Position numbers and translations under genes: made by a program. A stretch of DNA of 64,000 bases from Parvibacillus sp035426385 (GTDB lineage Bacteria; Bacteroidota; Bacteroidia; Chitinophagales; Saprospiraceae). Positions 32,216-41,429 of the stretch are shown here, in pieces. Position 1 is the stretch's first letter; every line of letters begins with the position of its first letter. Location of the stretch: positions 115,932 to 179,931 of the forward strand of contig DAOLZQ010000001.1 of NCBI GenBank assembly GCA_035426385.1. The letters are read 5' to 3'. A model generated the notes under the pieces. The model searched no databases and was not told the origin of the DNA. It saw only the letters and a list, made by a program, of their open reading frames with translations.

Positions 32216-34750
32216 ATGAATAAGAAGTTTTCACCGGAAGTTAAAAAAATCATTGCTCAGAGTAGAGATGAAGCTCTGCGACTGGGTAATACCTATATAG
32301 GCACGGAGCACTTATTGTTGGGTTTATTATCTGACAAAAGCAGCCAAGCTTGTAAAGTTTTAGAGGCAATGGATGTTGATTTTGAAGAGTTGACAACCAA
32401 TCTTGAATTTTCTGCAGGCGACAGAAAGCAGGAAAATGCAGTGCTTAATTTAGGCAATACTCCCCTTGACAAACACGCAGAGAAAGTATTAAAGGTTACC
32501 TTTTTGGAGGCCAAATTGTTTAAGACAGATGAGATAAGTGCTGAGCATCTGATGTTGTCCATCCTTAAGCACAAGGAGAACATTGCGTGCAAAATCTTGA
32601 AGAAATACGATGTAGACTATGAAAGTTATCGGACAGAGCTTGATTATATGATCAATAGTGACTATAGTAATGGCTGGGTCGATCCAGGCATGTCTTCAGG
32701 AAGTGAAGATTATCCTATAGAGGAAGAAAATCTGGGCCGACTTTCAAAAAAGGGAGCTTCTAAGTCAAAGACCCCAGTTCTTGATAATTATGGTCGTGAT
32801 ATCTCGAAGTTGGCTGAGGAAGGTAAACTGGATCCCATCATTGGTCGTGAGGTCGAGATAGAGCGAGTAAGCCAGATACTGAGTAGGCGTAAGAAAAACA
32901 ATCCCATTCTGATTGGTGAACCAGGTGTAGGAAAGACTGCTATAGTGGAAGGACTTGCACTCAGGATACTCAAGAAGAAGGTATCTCGAACTCTATTTAA
33001 TAAGCGTATTGTGATGCTGGATCTTGCTGCTCTTGTAGCTGGTACTAAGTATAGAGGTCAATTTGAGGAGCGGATCAAAGCTATAATGAATGAATTGGAG
33101 AAAAGTCGTGATGTCATCCTCTTTATAGATGAGATTCATACCATCGTAGGTGCTGGAGGAGCTACCGGATCTCTGGATGCTTCTAATATATTTAAGCCGG
33201 CATTGGCTCGGGGAGAATTACAGTGTATAGGTGCATCCACACTAGATGAATATCGACAATACATCGAGAAGGACGGTGCGCTGGATCGAAGATTCCAAAA
33301 GATATTAGTTGAACCACCGACTCCTGAAGAAGCCATCATCATACTTCAAAATATAAGACCTAAATATGAAGAGTTTCACAATGTAACTTATTCTGACGAA
33401 GCCATTCTTGCCTGTGTCAGACTGAGCGACAGATACGTAACTGATCGTTTCCTGCCGGATAAGGCCATTGACGTAATTGATGAAGTGGGTGCACGTGTAC
33501 ACCTCCGAAACATACATGTTCCCAAGCACATAGAAGAAATAGAGCGACAAATAGAAGAAGTTAAAGAGCAGAAAAACCAGGCAGTTAAGAATCAACAGTA
33601 CGAAAAGGCTGCTGATCTTAGGGATGATGAATCAAAACTAGCCAGATCACTGGAAGAAGAAAAACTGAAATGGGAAGAAGAAAGTAAATCTAAGAGATAC
33701 CCTGTAGACGAGGAAGATATAGCTGAAGTCGTATCCATGATGACAGGAATTCCATTAAAAAAAGTAGCGCAAAACGAAAGCAATAAACTGACAACTATGT
33801 ATGATGACCTTCGTGGTCAGATCATAGGTCAAGATCAGGCACTGGGAAAAGTGATTAAAGCCATCCAAAGAAATCGGATTGGCTTGAAAGATCCTAAAAA
33901 ACCAATTGGAACATTCATCTTTCTAGGCCCTACAGGTGTAGGTAAGACAGAATTAGCTAAAGCCTTAGCTCGAAATCTTTTTGATTCGGACGATAACCTG
34001 ATCAGGTTGGATATGAGTGAGTATATGGAAAAATTTAGTGTCTCAAGGCTCATTGGTGCTCCTCCGGGATATGTAGGTTATGAAGAAGGTGGTCAGCTCA
34101 CTGAGAAAGTAAGAAGAAAGCCTTACTCAGTTATCTTACTCGATGAGATCGAGAAAGCTCATCCGGATGTGTACAATATCCTGCTACAGGTGCTGGATGA
34201 AGGGCAACTGACTGATGGACTTGGCCGAAAAGTTGATTTCAAGAACTCAATGATAATCATGACTTCCAATATTGGGGTCAGGCAATTAAAAGATTTCGGC
34301 ACAGGAGTAGGGTTCAATACCAAATCAAGAGTGGAAGCTGAAGAGGATAATACAAGAGCTGTGATTCAAAACGCATTGAAAAAAACTTTCTCGCCTGAGT
34401 TTCTCAACAGGATAGATGACGTAGTAATATTCAATAGTCTTGGTAAAGATGAACTCTACAGTATTATAGATATAGCGCTGCATTCATTGCATCAACGTCT
34501 GAAATTACTTGGCTTTACTCTGACAATGACTGATGAAGCTAAGGCATTTGTAGCTGACAAAGGATTTGACCCGCAGTTTGGGGCTAGGCCCTTACACCGT
34601 GCAATACAAAAACACATTGAAGATCCACTGGCTGAATATATTCTGAATGAGCATCCCGCTGAAGGTTCTACTTTCGAAGCTATACTCACAGAAGATAAGC
34701 TGGGTATCAAAATAAATGGGGTTAACACCTCAAAGAAAGTTACTGAGTGA
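32216..34750 (+). CDS. clpC: ATP-dependent Clp protease ATP-binding subunit ClpC
   Basis: 844 residues. Two Clp N-terminal repeats occupy about 1-150 (EALRLGNTYIGTEHLLLGLL and the matching ISAEHLMLSILKHK). AAA+ module 1 has Walker A GEPGVGKT (234-241) and FIDEIHTIVGAGGATGS. A UVR-like coiled segment (NQQYEKAADLRDDESKL) lies in the middle domain and distinguishes ClpC from ClpB. AAA+ module 2 has GPTGVGKTELAKALA and LLDEIEKAHPDVYNILLQVL. GTGVGFNT supplies a VGF tripeptide in the ClpP-binding loop, and a D2-small domain ends the protein. It unfolds damaged or tagged proteins and feeds ClpP. A 12-bp-stem terminator follows the gene. Confidence 0.95.
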   Translation: MNKKFSPEVKKIIAQSRDEALRLGNTYIGTEHLLLGLLSDKSSQACKVLEAMDVDFEELTTNLEFSAGDRKQENAVLNLGNTPLDKHAEKVLKVTFLEAKLFKTDEISAEHLMLSILKHKENIACKILKKYDVDYESYRTELDYMINSDYSNGWVDPGMSSGSEDYPIEEENLGRLSKKGASKSKTPVLDNYGRDISKLAEEGKLDPIIGREVEIERVSQILSRRKKNNPILIGEPGVGKTAIVEGLALRILKKKVSRTLFNKRIVMLDLAALVAGTKYRGQFEERIKAIMNELEKSRDVILFIDEIHTIVGAGGATGSLDASNIFKPALARGELQCIGASTLDEYRQYIEKDGALDRRFQKILVEPPTPEEAIIILQNIRPKYEEFHNVTYSDEAILACVRLSDRYVTDRFLPDKAIDVIDEVGARVHLRNIHVPKHIEEIERQIEEVKEQKNQAVKNQQYEKAADLRDDESKLARSLEEEKLKWEEESKSKRYPVDEEDIAEVVSMMTGIPLKKVAQNESNKLTTMYDDLRGQIIGQDQALGKVIKAIQRNRIGLKDPKKPIGTFIFLGPTGVGKTELAKALARNLFDSDDNLIRLDMSEYMEKFSVSRLIGAPPGYVGYEEGGQLTEKVRRKPYSVILLDEIEKAHPDVYNILLQVLDEGQLTDGLGRKVDFKNSMIIMTSNIGVRQLKDFGTGVGFNTKSRVEAEEDNTRAVIQNALKKTFSPEFLNRIDDVVIFNSLGKDELYSIIDIALHSLHQRLKLLGFTLTMTDEAKAFVADKGFDPQFGARPLHRAIQKHIEDPLAEYILNEHPAEGSTFEAILTEDKLGIKINGVNTSKKVTE

Positions 34751-34779
34751 TCTACTTCCTGAAGTCTGATCAAGAGTGT

Positions 34780-34822
34780 AAAATGCATGCCTATAATTTG
34801 GGCGTGCATTTTATTTTTATTT
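34780..34822 (+). terminator. Intrinsic terminator of clpC
   Basis: 12-bp stem AAAATGCATGCC (34780-34791) with GGCGTGCATTTT (34801-34812), one G-T pair, 9-nt loop, followed by a T-rich tail. It separates clpC from infC. Confidence 0.88.
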
Positions 34823-34871
34823 ATTCTAATTTTACAACCTCAAACAATTCATAACTAAAACAAAACGCAAT

Positions 34872-35465
34872 TTGGCAAAATCAAGACAACCTAGACAAGA
34901 GCAAGTTCAAGAAAAAAATCTGTACCGAATAAATGAAGACATTCGGATTCCCGAAGTGAGACTTGTTGGAGAGAATTTGGAAGAAATTTCTGAAGTAGCC
35001 GGACAACCTTTGGAGCCGGGCGTATATTCAACTCGCTTGCTAATGGACTGGGCAAATAAGGCTGGTCTTGATCTCGTAGAGATTTCACCCAATGCAAAGC
35101 CGCCGGTTGTCAAAATTATTGACTATCAAAAGTTTCTTTACAATAAGAAGAAGAAAGACCGTGAACTCAAGGCAAAAACTGTCAAGACAGTAATAAAAGA
35201 GATTCGTTTTGGACCTAATACAGATGATCATGATTTTGAATTTAAGGTAAAACATGCCAAGGGCTTCCTTGAGGAAGGGGCAAAAGTTCGCGCTTTTGTG
35301 CAATTCAGAGGTCGTTCTATTGTATTCCAGGATCGGGGAGAGCTATTGTTATTGAAATTCCTAAAGGAATTAGAAGAATATGGGGCTGCGGAATCTTTAC
35401 CAAAGTTGGAAGGGAAGCGTATGGGGGTCATGCTGGCTCCAAAGAAAAGCGCCAAGGCCAAATAA
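34872..35465 (+). CDS. infC: Translation initiation factor IF-3 (non-AUG start)
   Basis: 197 residues. The N-terminal domain reads NEDIRIPEVRLVGENLEEIS and GLDLVEISPNAKPPVVKIIDYQKFLYNKKKK; the C-terminal domain reads KEIRFGPNTDDHDFEFKVKHAKGFLEEGAKVRAFVQFRGR. IF-3 prevents premature 50S joining and rejects wrong start codons. The only plausible initiation codon is TTG at 34872, since no ATG stands at the family-consistent N-terminus. Non-AUG starts on infC allow IF-3 to repress its own translation in E. coli (AUU) and relatives. infC is normally followed by rpmI and rplT; here a SusC/SusD locus intervenes. A small hairpin without a T-run (CGGTC/GACCG, 35478-35491) lies just after the stop. Confidence 0.94.
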   Translation: MAKSRQPRQEQVQEKNLYRINEDIRIPEVRLVGENLEEISEVAGQPLEPGVYSTRLLMDWANKAGLDLVEISPNAKPPVVKIIDYQKFLYNKKKKDRELKAKTVKTVIKEIRFGPNTDDHDFEFKVKHAKGFLEEGAKVRAFVQFRGRSIVFQDRGELLLLKFLKELEEYGAAESLPKLEGKRMGVMLAPKKSAKAK

Positions 35466-35722
35466 CTTAATTTTCTACGGTCTCAGGACCGGACCATTCA
35501 CCTATTTCCCTTTCTTACCTAGCTTTGTGCCTCACACAGAGCACTAGGGTATGTGAGTTCATGCGTATTCAGGACTATTGCCGGATCTAAGTTGTTTTTA
35601 AGATATATTCTTAGAAAAGATAGATTAGGAATTATATTCTTTAAATTTGGAATAGAATTCCTCATTTTATACTTCCCGTATAAATTTTGATTGGAGGGAT
35701 TCCCTTGTTTAACTTCAATATT

Positions 35723-38700
35723 ATGGTTATGAGAAAAAAATCGGTACAATTTATTCTGCTTCTCTATTGCTTGATTGGTATGTCGGCAATAGCTATAGGC
35801 CAACAAACTATTCAGGGAGAAGTATTGGACAAAAAGACCAATGAACCCATAATTGGAGCAACAATATTGATCAAAGGGACTAATGATGGTACCATTACTG
35901 AGGTAGATGGTAGATTTGAATTAGCAGTTCCCACAGGCTTTGATACACTAATGATAAGTTATATCGGTTATGTAACTCAGACCATACCTATTCAGGGTAG
36001 AAGCCGTATTGATATTACTCTAGGTGAAGATGAAAAGATACTTCAAGAGGTTGTTGTAGTAGGTTATGGAACTCAACGGAAGGTAGATGTGACCGGATCG
36101 ACCGCAAGTATAAAAGGAGAGGAACTATCTAAGCAACCTGTATTGACCGCCACTCAAGCACTACAGGGAAAGGTTGCGGGTGTTCAGATAATCAACAATG
36201 GTAAGCCGGGTTCGTCGCCTATTATTAGAGTTAGGGGTATTAGCACTGCGATTGCGGGGACTGCCACCCTTTTCGTTGTTGATGGGGTATTAACTGATGA
36301 TATCAGCAATATCAATACCAGCGATATTGTCTCGATGGATATACTTAAAGATGCTTCTTCTACTGCTATATATGGTGCACGTGGGGCTAATGGAGTGGTC
36401 ATCATCACAACCAAAAAGGGTAAGTCTGATAAACTGACCATCAACTTTAATACTTCAGTTGGTCTTAAATCACCAGCTAATCTGGTTGAAATGGCCAATA
36501 ATGTAGAATATGCCAACTATTTGGGTGCCATTCGAGCTGATGTGGTCGACCCGGGTACAGTCAATACGGATTGGTACAGCCAAATATTACGTAATGCCTG
36601 GTTTCAAAATTATAACTTATCACTTTCAGGTGGATCTGATAAAATGAATTATTATATCAGTGGAGGATATCTATCCGATGAAGGAATTGTAATCAGTGAC
36701 CAGTTCAAGAGGTTTAATCTTCGTACTAACCTGGACTTTAAACTCAATAAATTTATTAACACAGGTATAGTGGCTTCATTTTCCAATGGAAATAATCAAA
36801 TAGCAAATTTGGGCACAGCTTATAACAATGCATATAGAGCAGCACCCATAATACCTGCAAAAGAAGGGGATAGGTATGGAAATACTTCAGTCTATCAGAA
36901 TGTTGGTAATCCAATCCTGGATATCGAGAAAAATGACAATCAGGATGTTTCCAACAGATTACAATCTTCTGTCTACGTGGAACTAGTGCCGTTGAGTTGG
37001 CTTAAGCTCAGAAGTAGTATCGGTGGTGACTTAATTAATTCAGACAATAGGAACTATAATTACTCATTTGATAATGATGAGACTACCTTCCTGACAGCGG
37101 GTGGAAATCAACGAAATCCAAATTCTAATCTTAGTTATACTTCAAATAAAAGTCTATGGTGGGTATGGGATAATATTGCCACTGTTAACAAAGATTTTGG
37201 GGTGCATCACTTTACGCTGCTGGGTGGAACGACTGCGGAACAATTCAAAGGAAACTATATATCAGCTTATCGTAAGGACGTACCTGCAGATAAGAACCTT
37301 TGGTATGTAGGAACAGGTGACGAAAATAGTTCTACTAATAATGGTGGAGGTGATAAATGGGCTCGAAATTCTTATCTCGCACGTCTTAATTACAATTATG
37401 CCGATCGATATTTACTCACAGTGACAGGAAGAGCTGATGGAAGCTCACGCCTGGCAGAGAAAAATAGATGGGGCTTTTTCCCTTCTATCGGCTTAGGCTG
37501 GATTCTTAGTAATGAAGGATTTATGACAAGTCAAAACCTATTTACTAATTTAAAGCTTCGAGGAAGTTGGGGTAGAGTGGGCAATGATAGGATTCCTTCT
37601 GATGCTTTTGTGATAACAGTTGATAACGGAGTACCTTATCCTTTCGGTGGGGGTATAGCTGTACCGGGTAGCGCTATTACTCAGGTAAAAGACCCAAATC
37701 TCAAGTGGGAGACTACTGAAGAGACTGACGTTGCGGTGGAATTTGGAATGTTGAAAGGACGATTTACAGGTGAGATCGGTGTCTATGATAAGAAGGCAAA
37801 TGACTTGCTGATTAATATTAAAATACCATCTGTAGCTGGTGATCAGGATGGTCTTGTACTAACTAATGCTGCTTCCATACAAAATAAAGGCTTAGAGATC
37901 GCGCTAAACTGGAAAGATAGATTGGCTCCTAAATTTTCATATAATATTGGGGGAAATGTCACCTTTAATCAAAATAGAGTCATTGGTCTTAATGGCGGGC
38001 AACCCATACTGGATGGCGGAATTGGTGCAAATCAAATTTATACTACAAAGACAGATAATGATCAGGAAGTAGGTTCTTTCTATGTATATGAGGTGTTAGG
38101 GGTATTTCAGACAGAAGAAGAAGTGGCTGATTATTCACTTAATGGTGTGCCGATACAGTCCTCTGCGGCTCCTGGTGATTTTAAATATCGAGATACCAAC
38201 AATGATGGCAAGATCGATGATAATGACCGGGTATTCTTTGGCTCCTATCAGCCTAAGTTATATTATGGTGTAAGCCTTGGAGTATCTTTCGGTGATTTCG
38301 ACGTGACTGCAGATATCTTCGGGAATGCAGGTAATAAAGTATACAATGGAAAGAAAGCATTCAGATTGCTTGCTGAGGATAACATCGAAAAATCGGTTGC
38401 TTACGGCCGGTGGAATAGGAATAGTGGGATTAATGACGAACCCGCTGCTAATACAGGCAACTTACCTGCAAGTAATTATTTTATAGAATCGGGGGATTTC
38501 ATTCGGCTCAATAATATAACGATAGGCTATACTTTACCTGTAGCGACAGCACAAAGGATCAAGACTACTTCACTGCGCATCTTTCTAACTGGGCAAAATG
38601 TATTCACTCTGAAAAAATATTCAGGATTTACCGCCGAATTGCCCGGTGATCCTACTAGTTCAGGTATTGAGAAAAATGCGTATCCAACTAGCCGCACTAT

Positions 38701-38728
38701 TGCAGCAGGTATTAATATAAACTTTTAA
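35723..38728 (+). CDS. SusC/RagA-family TonB-linked outer-membrane transporter
   Basis: 1001 residues from the ATG at 35723 (the next ATG, 35729, is also possible; the longer TTG frame at 35687 precedes the signal peptide). The signal peptide ends near IAIGQQ. A carboxypeptidase-regulatory-like N-terminal domain (GEVLDKKTNEPIIGATILIKG) follows, then a TonB plug with VVVGYGTQRKVDVTGS, RIRG-like IIRVRGISTAIAGT and AIYGARGANGVVIITTKKGK. The barrel extends to the C-terminus NPTSRTIAAGININF-like end. With the SusD lipoprotein it imports oligosaccharides across the outer membrane using TonB energy. The gene is followed by susD after 8 bp. Confidence 0.95.
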   Translation: MVMRKKSVQFILLLYCLIGMSAIAIGQQTIQGEVLDKKTNEPIIGATILIKGTNDGTITEVDGRFELAVPTGFDTLMISYIGYVTQTIPIQGRSRIDITLGEDEKILQEVVVVGYGTQRKVDVTGSTASIKGEELSKQPVLTATQALQGKVAGVQIINNGKPGSSPIIRVRGISTAIAGTATLFVVDGVLTDDISNINTSDIVSMDILKDASSTAIYGARGANGVVIITTKKGKSDKLTINFNTSVGLKSPANLVEMANNVEYANYLGAIRADVVDPGTVNTDWYSQILRNAWFQNYNLSLSGGSDKMNYYISGGYLSDEGIVISDQFKRFNLRTNLDFKLNKFINTGIVASFSNGNNQIANLGTAYNNAYRAAPIIPAKEGDRYGNTSVYQNVGNPILDIEKNDNQDVSNRLQSSVYVELVPLSWLKLRSSIGGDLINSDNRNYNYSFDNDETTFLTAGGNQRNPNSNLSYTSNKSLWWVWDNIATVNKDFGVHHFTLLGGTTAEQFKGNYISAYRKDVPADKNLWYVGTGDENSSTNNGGGDKWARNSYLARLNYNYADRYLLTVTGRADGSSRLAEKNRWGFFPSIGLGWILSNEGFMTSQNLFTNLKLRGSWGRVGNDRIPSDAFVITVDNGVPYPFGGGIAVPGSAITQVKDPNLKWETTEETDVAVEFGMLKGRFTGEIGVYDKKANDLLINIKIPSVAGDQDGLVLTNAASIQNKGLEIALNWKDRLAPKFSYNIGGNVTFNQNRVIGLNGGQPILDGGIGANQIYTTKTDNDQEVGSFYVYEVLGVFQTEEEVADYSLNGVPIQSSAAPGDFKYRDTNNDGKIDDNDRVFFGSYQPKLYYGVSLGVSFGDFDVTADIFGNAGNKVYNGKKAFRLLAEDNIEKSVAYGRWNRNSGINDEPAANTGNLPASNYFIESGDFIRLNNITIGYTLPVATAQRIKTTSLRIFLTGQNVFTLKKYSGFTAELPGDPTSSGIEKNAYPTSRTIAAGININF

Positions 38729-38736
38729 AAAACTGG

Positions 38737-40269
38737 ATGATGAAAAAGCAACTCATATCAATACTCTTCGTTTTCCTATCAAGCATGTACTTCATTTCAT
38801 GTTCAAAAGACTTTCTGAATGTACCAGTGCAAGGGCAGATTACGCCTGACTCAGATCCTGCACTTGCGGAAAAATTGGTCAATGGAGTGTATAATTCTCT
38901 TCTTAATGGGGAGGCATTTGGAGGTCAAGGTGATATACATGGAATCAGCTTTATAACACTCACTGAGATAATTTCAGATAATGCAGACAAAGGTAGTACA
39001 CCTTCTGATCAACCCGGCATTGGTGATATAGACAATCTCAATCTCAGTCCCACCAATAACTTTATTGCTGCGGTATGGACCGGCTATTTTAATGGAATAG
39101 CTCGCGCCAATCAAGCTTTGGCGGCACTTGACAAGTCGAACATCGACGATAAGACGAAGCAAAAGTATATAGGTGAAGTGAAATTCCTCAGAGCATATTT
39201 TTATTTTAATCTAACAAGGTGGTTTGGCAAATTACCAAAGATATTGCGTGTGGCAGTGGATGCTACTGATGCCAATACGAACCCCACATTTCAAACCAGA
39301 GTATCGGTAGATGAAATATATGCACTTATTATCGAAGACTTACAGGCAGGTATTGAAAATTTACCGCTTCGAAGTGGCACTGCAGTGGGGCGCATCTCCA
39401 AGGGAACAGCACAAGCGCTACTAGCCAAAGTGTACCTGTATAAAAAAGATTGGCAGAAGGCATATGACCTAGCAAATGAAGTAATCAACTCAGGTCAATA
39501 TAATTTGGTAACTGACTATACTAAACTATGGAGGCAAGAAGATGACAACAGTACTGAAACCATTTTTGAAGTTCAGACAGGGCAAAATAACAACACTGAT
39601 TTTGGAGTACAAGGCTATTGTGTCTGGCAAGGTGTGCGAGTAGGAGGAAAAGGAGGTTGGTCCGATCTTGGATATGGATTTAATAACCCTTCAGTAAATC
39701 TGATAAACAGCTATGAACCTGATGATATAAGAAAAAGTTCTACCATAATTTTTATTGATCAAAGTGCAGAGCATCATGGGACTGTGTTATTTGATGGCTT
39801 CAGAGTCCCAAGTGCAGATTCAGTTCAAAATCTATATTATAACTATAAAGCATACCATAGTGAGAATAAAAATGTAGAGAGATTCTTGGGCAATCGTGAT
39901 AATAAACAAAAAAATCTACATCTATTACGTTTAGGAGACGTTATACTCATGGCTGCTGAAAGTGCAAATGAATTAGATAATCAAGGTGAGGCTGCTGATA
40001 GGCTCAATCAGATTCGAAGTCGAGTGGGTTTGGCAAATACAACTGCCTCGGGTAAGTCAGCGCTTAGGGAAGCTATCTATAAAGAAAGACGCGTTGAGTT
40101 GGCTATGGAGCACGATCGTTGGTTTGATTTGATCCGAACTGGCAAAGCTAAAGAAGCAATGACTGCAAATGGAAAGACATTTGTGGAAGGGAAAAATGAG
40201 TTACTACCAATTCCCAGTTTACAAATCGCACTTAGCGGAGGGAAATTGGATCAAAATCCGGGATATTAA
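38737..40269 (+). CDS. SusD/RagB-family substrate-binding lipoprotein
   Basis: 510 residues. The lipoprotein signal MMKKQLISILFVFLSSMYFI is followed by the lipid-modified C22. The mature part follows the SusD pattern: KDFLNVPVQGQITPDSDPAL, an alpha-helical TPR-like core including YIGEVKFLRAYFYFNLTRWFG, and a C-terminal NQIRSRVGLANTTASG...AIYKERRVELAMEHDRWFDLIRTG segment found in most SusD proteins. It sits as a lid on the SusC barrel and captures the glycan at the cell surface. The first ATG is used, though the second (one codon later) is equally possible. Confidence 0.95.
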   Translation: MMKKQLISILFVFLSSMYFISCSKDFLNVPVQGQITPDSDPALAEKLVNGVYNSLLNGEAFGGQGDIHGISFITLTEIISDNADKGSTPSDQPGIGDIDNLNLSPTNNFIAAVWTGYFNGIARANQALAALDKSNIDDKTKQKYIGEVKFLRAYFYFNLTRWFGKLPKILRVAVDATDANTNPTFQTRVSVDEIYALIIEDLQAGIENLPLRSGTAVGRISKGTAQALLAKVYLYKKDWQKAYDLANEVINSGQYNLVTDYTKLWRQEDDNSTETIFEVQTGQNNNTDFGVQGYCVWQGVRVGGKGGWSDLGYGFNNPSVNLINSYEPDDIRKSSTIIFIDQSAEHHGTVLFDGFRVPSADSVQNLYYNYKAYHSENKNVERFLGNRDNKQKNLHLLRLGDVILMAAESANELDNQGEAADRLNQIRSRVGLANTTASGKSALREAIYKERRVELAMEHDRWFDLIRTGKAKEAMTANGKTFVEGKNELLPIPSLQIALSGGKLDQNPGY

Positions 40270-40313
40270 CCTAAATTTTTAAATAATTATATCATTAACA
40301 AATTTCTTTATTT

Positions 40314-41225
40314 ATGACATCAAAAATGAAAAATCTTCTATTATTTCTAGCAATTCTATTTGTTGGAACTACCATTATTTCCTGTGATAAGGATGACCCG
40401 AAGTTACCAGCTATCGATGGTTACAATAATGCAGGTGAAGTCGCAAGTTCGAAACTCGTTGCTTATTTTCCATTAGATGGAAATGGCACTGAGCAAAAGA
40501 AAAATATTGCGCCTGCTGAATCGAAAAATGCTACTTATGTGACAGGTATCAAAGGAAAAGCTGTACAGCTAGACAAAGGCTACATGACATATCCTGCTCT
40601 AACTCAGTTTGCTTCGGCCAATGACTTGGGTAGTGTTACTGTAAGTGCCTGGATCAAAACAGAGAATAATACTCTAGGTGCGACATGTGTATTTGCACTC
40701 ACTCAAGATCTTGGTATAAATGCTGACTGGAATCATGGTCCGGTTACAATGTATCTGGAAAACGGAAAGCCTTTAGCTTATAATGATACATTGGTACTGC
40801 ACGGTGCAGTGTCTTCATGGCCTGATGCTATAAGACTTGGAGCTGATAACATCAATGACTATGGCGAACGTGAAAAAGACTTTTTAACTGTTAAAACAGG
40901 TGGAAATTGGGTACAGTACATCTTAAAATATGATGGTGCGGCTTCTACCTTGGACCTGTATGCTAATGGTAAGTTAGTCTCAAATAACAACTTTAGATTA
41001 AGAGAATCAGCTCCCGGTGTTCCTTTAGGACCACTGAAGATCAAAACTCCGGTAAGGGCGGTGATCGGTGCTTTCCCTACTTCTTTAGTCGGTTATACCA
41101 ATTCTCCTATCCAAACCTGGCAGCAATTCTTCACCGGTGGCGTTGACGAAATTAGAGTATTTAATGGTGCGCTGACCAATACTGAGATTTTAGCATTGTA
41201 CAAATTAGAACTAGCAGGAAGATAA
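40314..41225 (+). CDS. LamG/concanavalin-like surface lipoprotein of the PUL
   Basis: 303 residues. The lipoprotein signal ends FVGTTIISC (C24), then KDDPKLPAIDGYNNAGE, a short linker like that of surface glycan-binding proteins in PULs. About residues 45-300 form a LamG/jelly-roll domain: KLVAYFPLDGNGTEQ, SVTVSAWIKTENNTLGATCVFALTQD, and GGVDEIRVFNGALTNTEILALYKLE, the typical LamG end. No catalytic residues are seen, so it is probably a glycan-binding protein occupying the SusE/SusF-like position. Another ATG lies 12 bp downstream. An intrinsic terminator follows, so the SusC-SusD-LamG genes may form a distinct transcript. Confidence 0.8.
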   Translation: MTSKMKNLLLFLAILFVGTTIISCDKDDPKLPAIDGYNNAGEVASSKLVAYFPLDGNGTEQKKNIAPAESKNATYVTGIKGKAVQLDKGYMTYPALTQFASANDLGSVTVSAWIKTENNTLGATCVFALTQDLGINADWNHGPVTMYLENGKPLAYNDTLVLHGAVSSWPDAIRLGADNINDYGEREKDFLTVKTGGNWVQYILKYDGAASTLDLYANGKLVSNNNFRLRESAPGVPLGPLKIKTPVRAVIGAFPTSLVGYTNSPIQTWQQFFTGGVDEIRVFNGALTNTEILALYKLELAGR

Positions 41226-41254
41226 TTTTTGGTTGTTAGTTTTTAATAAAAGAT

Positions 41255-41287
41255 AAGAGCTGCAATATTTGCGGCTCTTTTTTTTAT
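41255..41287 (+). terminator. Intrinsic terminator inside the PUL, after the LamG gene
   Basis: 10-bp stem AAGAGCTGCA (41255-41264) and TGCGGCTCTT (41270-41279), one G-T pair, 5-nt loop, followed by a T-run. It separates the import genes from the hydrolase genes. Confidence 0.85.
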
Positions 41288-41429
41288 TAACTTTAGATAT
41301 TCCTTATAGGTTATAGGCATACAAAAAAGATGATTGGTAGATGGATAGATACCAAGCTCATTGGACACGATTTCATTTTGGATATAAGCTTTTATCTTTT
41401 ACTTATCTTTCCACCTACATTAATCTTCT

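Noticed and set aside
35478..35491. CGGTC/GACCG hairpin after infC as a terminator
   Set aside because: Only 5 bp and not followed by a T-run; too weak to call.
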